Shown here: piece by piece, positions 37,701-49,700 of the stretch
How the letters are laid out: the number at the start of each line of letters is the position of its first letter
Numbering within the stretch: position 1 is the stretch's first letter
From: Astropecten irregularis
Taxonomy: Eukaryota; Echinodermata; Asteroidea; Paxillosida; Astropectinidae
DNA: 64,000 nt
Assembly (NCBI GenBank): GCA_963971285.1
Contig: OZ020251.1
Location: 9,176,001 to 9,240,000 of the forward strand
Reading direction: 5' to 3'
Position numbers and translations under genes: made by a program
Notes under the pieces: model-generated
Seen by the model: the letters and a program-made list of their open reading frames with translations, nothing else
Database searches by the model: none
Told to the model about the DNA's origin: nothing

Positions 37701-40700
37701 CGTGACCGTGAATAAATAAGATATCATTTGAAAGAGGAGATATGTGGCTTTAACGTGATATAACTCACTTTGATGTAAAGCTCACACAATCATTGCAAAT
37801 TTGAAATTAAACCTTGTTGATTTTTTATCATGCACTCTAATGTACGTCCACGTCCACTCGTGTGCAGGCTGCCAGCGGCGCTCTAACCGTGACTTCGCCT
37901 GGTATTTCCGTTGTCACATTTGCGCTTACGTTTTACTTTGCCTGTCGTATGAGTGGAGTAAATATTACATTTTTATTGTCTTTGATAAATTATTTGGTCA
38001 ATAGTGAGCCAGACAATCTTCGGCGCCAATTCTTTTTATTTTGTTTTTCCGGCACCGATTTCGTCAGGGTAGTCTGTCGGCACTATCTTTAGTATAAGAA
38101 AATATATTTTTCACCGTGAAAACAGGTGATTTATTCTGATAAGACTTTTCCAAATCCCTAATAATGTTCCCAATCCTCATTCTCTCGCACAATTTCCTCC
38201 ATTAGACACGGAAGACTACCCAGTCCGGCTTGTTGGCAGCAATTCTACTTTAGAGGGATTAGTAGAGATATTCTACATGAACCATTGGAGACCAATTGAT
38301 GACTATGAATGGGGCAAAGATGAGGCCAGAGTAGTATGTCGGCATCTGGGTCTCCATGGGCCTAGTTTGGCGGTAGCGGATACCAGTTCCACGCAAGCGA
38401 TGAATCCATCTGTGCGTAATATGGGCTTGAGCTGCTCCGGTGACGAGGCAAAATTAGCTGACTGTAGTAACAATTTGCGCATTGAGGTCGCATTGTCTGT
38501 TTATCGTGGTGCAGTGGTTTGTTCAACAGCAGACTCAGGTAAAAAGCAATGTCAGGGTTTGGAAAGATGGATTTATGGAGTACAAATGGTAAACAAAGGT
38601 GAATCAATCAATCAACCAATCCATCAATCAACCAATCAATTAATCAATCAATCAATCAAGCAATCGGTAGAAGCATGTGCCGCGGCAGCGCGTTGCCGCA
38701 TCTACCTTTGAGCAGTACTCCTTCGGTCTCCTGATAGCCATTCCCTCCCCCTGGTCACCTCCCCAGTCCCCAGTTCAAGATCCATATCTCACAGCCGTAG
38801 AGTAAGACAGGCAAGACCAGGGCCCTTAAGACCCGAATCTTTGTCCTCTTGCGTAGACATTGCGAATTCCATACAGACCGGTTCGGTGAGTCCATCACTC
38901 CAATCCGCTTGTTGACTTTATGTTACCAGCTTGATCACAAAAGAGATCAATTAAGTCTCGAATATTATTACAACGTAATTATCAACATATCTTTGCGTCA
39001 TGTCAGACCAATGCACTTTCTGGCCCTAGGTCTTCTGCTGAAAGAAAATGGCAGTCACATCTATCAGGTATCTATGAGTATCAAATGAATGACAATACAA
39101 AATGTTTGGAATCCACAAAATCAACGTAAACTTAGCACGAAGCATTTCTTATGGATATCTTACATTGAAAGACTGCACAGGTTTCATTTTCACGAGTGTT
39201 GGCATTACAAATTTAATCTTAATATCCTTGTATATTATGTGCATAGTATTTGTATATTTATAAAAGATACATCATGTTTATTTCAGTTGGTGAAAGTACC
39301 CCGATCCGCTTAGTAAGTGGACTAAACGCATATTCTGGCTTCGTTCAATTGTACTTCAATGGTCATTGGGGATATCTGCTTGATGCTAAACTGGACCAAA
39401 ATGATGCCAGTGTCTTCTGTCGCCATCTTGGATTTGGGGAAGAGGGGTACACTGTCCAGTCAGTGGGGGGATATGGTGATATACCGTACGATGCGAAGAC
39501 ATACCGCATTAATATCACCTGTACTGGTAATGAGCGACGTCTGATTGACTGCGAACAGGGAAGTACTAGCCCGTGGGATTATGATGTCAGACAGATTACA
39601 TGCCAACCACCTGGTGAGTAAAATGAGAGCTTCCTTTTGGGCTGTTAGTCGTAGTTAAGCGTGGGGTCCCTTACGAGGAACGATCACAAACGGTTGAAAT
39701 GCAAACTGTATGCTATGCTGTGAATGTATGGCATCATATCTCGTTCTGTATTGTGCAGGTCGTATAAAAAACCTGCTTAAATTGGAATGGGAGGTTTTGG
39801 AGAACCCAGCATGCGCGCGTTGTTTTGCGCGTGCGTGCTCGTGGGTGCGCGTGCGCTGTTGACTTTAAGACCGGTTCTCCAAAGTCTCCCATTGCATCCA
39901 AGCGTCTATGGACTTCGGAAGTCAGTCCGATCATTTGAAGATCGGCTTCGTATTTTCTAGATTTTTATTCTATCGAGGAACAGACCACTACAGGTCTTTG
40001 GTCCTTGACATATTGATGATAATGATAATTGGAAGATTTCTTTCAGACGTGCAGTATATAAAATACTAATTTAAAATTTGCATTCTTTCTGCGCTGGTAA
40101 CAGCCTTATGGCATCCAAATAGTCACTACCACACCCGTCTTAACTTGGGATTCATTTGGAATGGAAATAAATGTTTCTCAACAATTTTTTCTTCTAGATA
40201 CAACTTTCCCTGTACGTCTAGTCAACGGACCAACATATGAAATGGGCCGAGTCGAGGTTCATACAAACGGGAAGTGGTGGGGAGACACTGGTAGATACAA
40301 TCATGACGAAAGGCGGTTGAATTTTGCCAACGTAGTGTGTAACCAACTTGGCTTCAATGGCGTCATTGTCTCCTTGAACAGAAACATATTTGGACCAAGA
40401 AGACAGTTTTGCTTGGTGAGCGGTGTCCGGTGTTTGGGCAACGAGAGTCGTCTAGCTGACTGCTCCTACCGGATTGACGATGACGCAGTGACTACATGCT
40501 ACCTAGAGACAGCCGTAGTTTGCAATGGTAATCTCAATATGCTTGAAGATTATTGGTGTGAGTTCAGCCATGAGCTAGTGGTGCAAGATGATTTCACACA
40601 AATTGCAGTTTTCAGAGCTTTGTATGTCAGGCTAAGGTCTCAATGGTGGGGAGGATATGAAGTAGTTGGCTTGCCAGTAAGAATATGGGTACTATTATGG

Positions 40701-43700
40701 GAGCCGGTAAGCTGGGTGAAAGAATCCCGGATATGACATAATGATTCCACTCTTCGCAATGTGCTATATATGATAGACCTGAGTAGGGGTTAAAGGCCGA
40801 ACTTTGGCGAATAATATTAAGTATGTGAGAAGTCCATTACAAAATGTTGCTTACAAACATTAAATACAAACGAAACGAGAAACATCAGATCATTTCAAGG
40901 AACAGAGGACATCGAAGATAAGGCGGTATGCTTTATTTGTTTTCATGTGTTTTGTATTTTCAGCCGATTTTTCAGCATTTGGAGACACGTGTCAACCACC
41001 AGAGGCCATCAGGTTCCCTAATGGTCAGCCCACCATTGTGGCCATCGTTCCTTTTGGTCGAAATTCAACCCAAGTCTTCTGGACCAAACCCACTCTAGTA
41101 AACCCACCACAACGCTATGTGGAATCAACCTACTGTGTGGCAGCTAGCGGTGCGGGTGATTTCTTACCTTGTAAGAGTGGAGACATCTTTAACATCACTT
41201 CGTTACCTGTCCACGGCATCACCATGGAAACATCAGTGCGGTATTCTGTGACTGATTTGGATAATCCTGATAATTCCTTCAAGTGCACGTTTTATATATC
41301 TGTCCAAGGTAAGTCCATAAGCAATAAGAAAAACATCCAAAAAACTCTATCGTTTTCATGGAAGAAAAAATGACACACACTTCGGAGCTCAACATGTAAG
41401 GATGGACCTTTATACTCTTTAACCGATTGCAATGACCTGTGCCACGCAACATATTTACCACCCTAAATGGCCCGTATGGGGCCATCAGTCCCTCATACAG
41501 GTCACAAACTAAACGACTTTATGTTGTAAACAGATCAAGAACAACCACGGATCACCTGCCCTGCAAGCTTTACTTTGGCTGCTGAGGAAGGCTCATCTAA
41601 TGTCACCGCTCACTGGTCGGAACCTCTTGCTTCAGATAACTCGGGCATTGTAACAACAGAGTCCAGCATTGCATACAGCCCACCAGTTGTCCTTGGCTTT
41701 GGTATTCATGATTTCACCTATACAGCGACTGATGGTTCAATGAACACAAACTCATGCAGTTTTACTGTCACTGTACTCAGTAAGTATGAAACATGTAATG
41801 TGACTGGTAAATACAAACAAACCGTTCTCAAAGACTCAACAGGTAGATTTTAATAAACGGATATTAACAGCAAGGCGACTTACCGTCTTTTTTATCAATT
41901 GTATCAATCAAAGTATTCATTGGTGATATACTTCGGTTATGAGAGAAGAGATCCAGTAACGCCCATGGTTACGCCTGCACTGGTTACCAGTGGATATGAG
42001 AATAATATATACAATTAAACTATTATGTCACAAGGTTCAAATTCATAAATCCCCAACTTACCTGGCCAGTATCCTAACTCATTACTTACCCCAACGAAAT
42101 CTTCGCTCCTCCAGAAGACAGTTATTAGTTGTCCCAACTTCATCCACTTGTACATACGGGGATCGGACTTTTGCTCATGCAGCTCCAGTTTTATGGAATA
42201 AACTACCCGACAAACTTAAGACTGAAAGTGATACTAGTAACTTCATGGAATCTCTGAAAACTTATCTATTTTCGTTGTAATTGTATAAATTGTTTTGTTA
42301 AGCGCATAGAGAATATTTTTGATTATTATGCGTTACATAAATTATGGTGATTTTTATTATTATTATTACTTCAAGTGAAAACGTTATAATTATCGACAGC
42401 AGATATATCCACATTGTCTCAATGAAACAATTGTTTGTAGATTTACGTGTAGGCCCCTGTATTGAAGCAACGATTACTGACGAGGCGTATGGTGCCATTA
42501 CTTGGCCAGTCACAGAGCCAGGATCACAGGCGATCTCTGTCCAAAGATGCCCACTCTGGACCGAAAAAGGTATGACCTTCCACGCTATGCCATCACAGCA
42601 GTTTGTTGCAAGTATAAAGTGAATCACTCAAAGAAGATGCAACATTTGAATCAATATGAAATTATATATGACATCACACATGTTAACTTACGAGGGGAGA
42701 TAATTAAAATCACTCAAACCTGGACAGAAGGAAGCCAACAGAAGCGGAATTCAAACCTGTGACCTTCGTAATACCGCACCGACGGTCATTTAGCTGAGTT
42801 TATTTTTAAAGATAATGTATTCAAACATTACATCTTGGTTTTAATTATAACTTACGTTGCTCCCATTGCTTTATTTTTCAGCTGGTCATCCAATATCCAC
42901 CCGTACCTGTTCATCTAGTATGCTTGTACAGAATGCTAGTTGGGAAAGCTTTGAAATAGATTGTGGAAAACAAAGACAGGAAACATCCCTCGACAATGTT
43001 GCACAGGTATATGTTGGTTTCTCATTTAATGTCATCCGAAGAATTCAATGGAGTGTCAAAAATGTCATTAAAAAGTGCGATCAGAAGTAATTATTAAAAG
43101 TAAAAATTTATTCAGAGGTTAAACGTTGCACAACGTTTGTAAATGTGTAAAATCATGATATATGAGATTTGCTTGCCATAACAATTACGTTTTGTGTGAC
43201 TGCGTTTAAGATGCCTATAGTGGACGCCAATGCAGTGGAAGTTGCTGAGTATCTAGCTGAGATGATTAGCTGGGAGGGACATGAAGTTCCGTCTCTACAG
43301 ATGCTTTATGATGTGATTGGAATTCTGCATGATATTGTCGGTGTGCGATCCGGAGAGATACAGGTACAAATGCAAAATTCCACTTCATGAATACAATGTA
43401 GTATTGCACAATAGGTTGGCGGGTAGTCCGATTAACACCTTTTATCTACGGCGCCTGCCGATAAGGGATTCGACTTACTCTGCTGACCCCAGCTGGCTTG
43501 GTGGCCAAGCACGTATGGCATCTGCACTAGTGAGCATGAGGTCGTGGGTTCGAATCCCACCTGAGCCAGCGCATGATGTTTTCATGTGTGCTCAAAAGGC
43601 ACTTTGTGAAGTGCTTACCTACGTGGTTGAACGGCAATAAATTGTTTGCATTATTTTATCTCCTCCACGAATAAATCAATTATACCTTTCATGTATTAGA

Positions 43701-46700
43701 GTAAGCATACCTAGTACATTTCCTTAACTCATAACATGTTCTTTTTTAATGTTACAGGTAGCGACAGCTGTCATCGATATTACAAATGGCATCATGGGGG
43801 CTTCCAGTGATCACGGATCATTTGAATCGTTGGAGAGGGACCACAAGACAGCTTTAGTCTCTGCATTGCGAGTTATTGAGGACCAGGTCAGTTGGACTCT
43901 GAACCAAGAGGAGAGGGTCAGCATCCACAGAGAGTTCATCCACGTCGAAGCTTTCAACATCAACGCCTCCAATGCTGGGAATGGTCTCAGTTTCGTCTTT
44001 GTCCAAAATATGTCATCTCTCGGACAACCACCAGAGGGCAATTATACACTAACTGGGTCAGAGGTCAAAGTTTATGATCAAAACAGTCAGATGCTGAATT
44101 TTGAGGATATAATTGCAGCGGTTCAATTACCTCTTGGACTCGATATGCTCCTGAGCAAAACAGGTGATTTCAACCTTTTGTGTAGTTGTTCTTGTCTTAT
44201 GTAAGGTATCTTAGACACTGAATCATTGGTATCAATGATACTCAAAATGATTTTTAACGGTTTTGCAAGGTGTCCCTTTTTTGTTTTATTCCATAACGAT
44301 AACAATAATTACCTGAGTAATTTGTCCAGGTAACCTGACGAAGCCTCTGAAAGTCAGCTTCATCCTGTTCGCTGATGACACTTTCTTCCCATCGACCTAC
44401 CTGATGAGTGCGGAAACCAACCTCAGCCTCTCAGGAGGCGTGGTTTCAATGGCTATCGAGGGCGTGATACCTATGAATCTACCAGAACCTGTTGTTGTTC
44501 AAATTAAGGTATGCATACATTGATACAAACCAAAAAGTCTAGCAAATTAATATAAGACCACTTGTTTACCATGGCTAAAATATCAATGTCCAATTTGCAC
44601 TTCGAACATATTGACTCTATCCTTCTTCCAATACCGGTCCCTTTCGGTAGTTATGGCCTTTGATTCGGTGTTGTGGGCAAAAGTTTAAGACATAATGTTA
44701 AAGAAGTTCTGTTACACGAGTGGAATATACAGATCTGGTACGTATGCCTGTACTATGCCAAACTAATCTGCTGACTCCACTGAACACATGTTTGTATTGG
44801 GCCTATAATGTTGGGGAGTCTGGTTGGCATAGCGGTTCTTTCCTCGCCCTTCCGGGTTCATGTCCAGCTTGCGAAGCAAGTGGATTGGGTTTTCAGTCCC
44901 TGTCTGATTATGTGGGTTTTACCCAGAATATTACTCTGGGGTTTACCTCCCACCTCTAAAACTGTATCTTCTTCCCATCTTCTTTCCATAAAAAGTTTCA
45001 TCAGGCTTTCGAGCTACAGTGCCTAGGGTGCTTTTGAGAAATCCTTGGTGTCATTACCTGAAATAAATAATAAGAAACAAATAATATGAACATTTCTATC
45101 TATTCACTGTTTAACGTATTTTCCAACGACGCCATTACAGAATCTTATTTACTTGGATCGGTTTGCGGATACACCATGTAAGAATCGTTTGTACTTTCGC
45201 ACCTCTTTTTCGTTCGCTTTTTCTCGGAAGGTCTCAAACTTTCGACTAGTCTGGTCTAGTCCTCATCAGGAGACCTAATAGTTGTTAATAACGTGATACG
45301 TAATTTCAAAGTCACATGACTTTTTGTGTTTTGATCTTCCTCATCCTTACAGGATTCCACGGTAAGACCCATTAAGGTTAATAACACAAAGTGTGTGTTC
45401 TGGGACATGACTCTGGAAGATGGCATCGGTGATTGGTCAGATGCTGGTTGTAAGTTTGATGGAGTGACCAATGGAATATATACATGTCGATGTGACCGGA
45501 CAGCCATCTTTGCAGTACTCGTGGTATGTACAAAATAAAATACACATTAATGTTAAGCAAATACAACAACCAACGAGAAATGTCAATGTTTAATAATTTT
45601 GCGTACATGTGCTGGTAAATTTCACTGGAGGCTTCATTTAGTGTAACAGGATTCAATTAAACAACCAATCAAGCAGTGGGAGCATCTACTTGCCTCATCT
45701 ACCTTCGAGCCGCGGTACTCCTTCGGTGTTCTGATGGCCATCTCCCAGGCAGCCACGCGACCCATCCCCATCTCAGCAAATTAACGATCCACCTGACGCA
45801 ACCACGTGTTCTGCGGACGCCCCACTTTGCGAGTCCTACCTCTCATAGAGATAATTCGTATGTCCATGATATCTAGCCACATGACCTTGCAGTTGCATCT
45901 GGAGCTCACGTATCATGCAGGTATCATGACAGGATTCAGAGGAACAAACGAAGAAAATGGCTTCATGGTGGTTTTGTTTGAACCTTTACAGGAGTTTAAG
46001 GACGTGTTGGAGGTTTACCAGCCGCCTCATTACCTCATCAGTAGGATAAGTTGCGTCGGTTCTGCTGCTACCTACCTGATTGTCATCGTCTTGTATTTTG
46101 CTGCGAGGTACCTTCATAAATTACAATATCGCTGTGTATTTCACTGATTACATGTTGTTTTTAATACAACACGAATACTTTTTTAATACAGACATGATTT
46201 GTACATGTTTATAATGTATATTATTGACATGTATTTGGAACTTGATTGTATTTACTCGATACAATTTTTTGAAAATAATAAGGATAAATATAATAATTAT
46301 TATAACCGAGGATGGGACTTTAGGAAGAAATTCCTATAGGGTCATGCACAAACTTTACGTTTGGGCTACAATCCCATAGGCTTGTGCACTAATATTAACC
46401 TTTTTGGGTCCTTTTTAGAAAACCTAGAGGTTTTAGACTACGAGGATTACATAAAAGACGTCCCGAAGAATTTGTTTTTTAGTTTTCGAAACAAAATATT
46501 AGGGGAACACCAAATTGTCGCTCCCTTGTGGTCCGTCACCCTTTTCCGTAAAAAGTGTCGCCCTAATGCAGACATTATAAAGACAAATTAACGAATATAA
46601 TATTATTGAAGGTACTAATTATTATGTATAATTTATTTTAATTGCTATAGCGTTCATGTTACGAGGAAACGCCTTTTTAAATTACATTTAAGACGATAGA

Positions 46701-49700
46701 AAATGATGTATTCATATTTTTAAACAGATATCATAAAGGGAAACAAAATGCCACCAAAATTAGTATTACTTCGCATTAATGTTTGAAAAATAAACCCGTG
46801 CTTTGCTTGTTCTTATAGGAAGCTCCATATTCTTATGTACCTGATAAGATATACCCTCTACTGGATACATATTTAGTTGTTCACTGTAGATGTTATATTG
46901 CTTATTGTTGTCAATAGGAGACTGCGACGTAATGCATCCAGTGGAATTTTCCTCAACTTTGTCTTCTCCCTGTTGCTGATGTACGCGGTGTTCTTTGCAG
47001 GAGTCCAAAATACCAAGGTAAGTGCCGGTTACCCGAGCTTTACGCTATGGGTTTCACGCTGGGTCCTTGTCGTGGTCTGTAGAGTATACAGCTCAGGATT
47101 AATCCCGATTAAGTTCTGCTAGTCCACAAATAATGCATTTCCTATTTTTTGACATAGATCTCCGCTAATGACTGTGTTAAAATCACAATACATAATCAGT
47201 CTGTACATAATAGAGCCAGACTTGTTTTTAACAAGATTGTGTAGATTGTTTTTAAAACAAGTGAGTGTTTGAACCTTTAAATACAATGGGAGACTGCGCT
47301 GTTGACTTGAAGACCGATTCACAAAAGTCTCCCATTGAAGTGTAACCATGCGACACAACTGGATCCACTTGGGTCAGTTTGTAGTTTTACCAAGTACAAT
47401 GTAGTTTTCTCCACCTGCTAGTGTTCATATTGATTTGAAGGCTCCCCTTTTACTCAAAACGATCCTGTTAGCAATAATTCCTTTTTTTGTCTTAGTTTGC
47501 AAGGGAAAGCTGTATGCTTGTTGCAGCCTTGTTACAATATCTGCCTCTGACAGCCATGATGTGGACAGCCATAGATGCTAGGAATATCTACACCACCTCG
47601 CTTAAGGCAATACCATCGACCAACAATCGATGCAACTGTATAGCCGGCTTATTCGCGTGGGGTAAATATACTCAACGACGTTTTCACTCACAAACAATGT
47701 TCCACTTTTCTAATGATTAGGGCAAGTGTCAATTAAAATACCTCTTGCAACAACAATGATGTAAATTACCAGTAATTGGTAACCCATTGGTAAACAAGCT
47801 TTTCAATGTCGTAATTATTCGTAACGAGAGAGCCAGTTGAGTTTGTAATATTCTTGGGAATTTACAAGATGTGAATATACACCAGGTATGTGTACAGATA
47901 TAAATATAGGTCACTCCATGTCAAACGCAACTTCTTTTCGTATTTCACGAGTCTGTCTCCTCTAATAGTGGAGATATCTAATAGCGTGTAACTAGCAATC
48001 CGCCTGAACATACAGATAGAAATATATTATCCAACGAAAACGGAAACACAATTTTCGATCATTTTAATCAACCAATTACTGACTCAATAATCACGAGGTA
48101 TTCTTATTTCAGACAAGTTATTTAAAAAGAGTGTCAAATTCGAGAGCCTGGAGGTTCAAATTCCTCAAAACTCCTCATGTTTATTCCCTTAAAAATCATT
48201 ACCGAAGAAAGCAAAATACTGACAATATATTGAGAAATTGGAATGCATAGTTATTAGCAAAACTGACTATTTCGGATAAAAACACAAGGTTCCAAACAAG
48301 ACTCGCGTTTGCTGAAATAATAACAGGCTCCCAACGTATTTGTCTTCTCTAAATTCAATTCAGGAGCTCCATTGGCTATAACCCTAGCAACATACGCCCT
48401 GCCAGGAAATCTTTACGACAACAACAAGTGAGTGTGTCAAATTTGCGAATTTGTTTTGTGATTTAAGATTAAAATTCATGTAATTCTTGTTTGAATAATT
48501 CTTGGAAATGCTCACGGATACTTAAAGTAATTATCAACAGAGTGATATGTATTTACTTATCAAGAGGCTCCAACTAAACATTCATATTGACATGTGTGTA
48601 TTTTATACACTTTTCATTCATTGTAGCTGCTTCATGTCTCCTGGTCTACCCATGTACCTCGGCCTTCTCCTTCCCATCGGGCTCATTCTGAGTCATAATA
48701 TCATCACCATTACCATGGCAACTCTGAACCTCCGCAGACACAAAGGGGAAGAGGGTGAGACTGCCAGACCATCTGGGTCAGTAGCCAGACGTCTGATTGG
48801 TGCTGTCTCTATCTACATCATGTTGATGATCACCTGGGTTTCAGGATTCTTGACTATCCATACTACGGCATTGGCCTTCCCTATTACGCTCAGCATTGCT
48901 AATTGCATACAGGTAAGGAATGTATAGGAGTTCAAACTATTTAAAAGTGAAACAAAATAATAAGAAGATTCCTATTTCCAATAAACATGGTCTGTTGTAA
49001 ACATACAGTGTGAAACATAGAGACATTTAACGATCCGGTTTAGTTACAATTTCTACCTGGTGCAGCTGCCACAGAGCCTACCACATGTCCACACAAAAAG
49101 AGCCTCTTCCTCCCTGTCGTAGACGTGGCTCAAGTCGTGATCCCCTTGCTTCACCTAGTAGTCAGCTTTACGAGAATGTCCAATATGCTTGTGCCGACCT
49201 AATTGTATACCCTTAACAATTTTTGCATTAATAATTTATTGGTGGTAGTGAAATGGTTACAGTGTGTTTTTATGACAAGTTGCGACAATCTAGAGATTCT
49301 CTGCGTTAAGTTTGTTGAGACTCTATACATTGTGGCTCTTAAGTTGGCTCTGTTTGGCTTTGAAGCGAGGAACGTTTCCGGAAACTGATGTTTGGTTGGT
49401 TTTGATAAAAGCACATCTTTAGGTTTTTCGTTTTTTTTTTAGCAAATTGCCTCATCGGCAAACTTACTGAAAATTGAAATGAATTGAAAGAAAGTAAGAT
49501 TCAAATGGGAGACTTCGCACAACAGCGCAGGCGCAAAACAAAGCGCGCATGCTCACAATCGCGTGAGCGTGTGCTGTTGACTTGAGGACCGATTCTCCAA
49601 AGATTCAAATTGCAAATAGAATTGTTGCAAACCTGAGAGATGTTTGGCTGGGGCTGTGCCACAGTGTACATTGGACTTGTTACACTATGATCAATGGCCG

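Noticed and set aside
37801..38092. An additional SRCR exon (frame with VRVVCRHYL)
   Set aside because: Only a nine-residue resemblance. No upstream VRL.GG or downstream Cys motifs, and a stop follows at once.
41990..42280. A 96-codon frame as an extra receptor exon
   Set aside because: Its HWLPV, RSS and LWNKLP motifs are those of a CR1/L2 LINE C-terminus, and including it would break the splice phase between exons 11 and 12.
45806..46147. The whole open frame before helix 1 as an exon start
   Set aside because: Its 5' part is an inverted LINE remnant. Only the acceptor at 45991 preserves phase 0 from the GPS exon.
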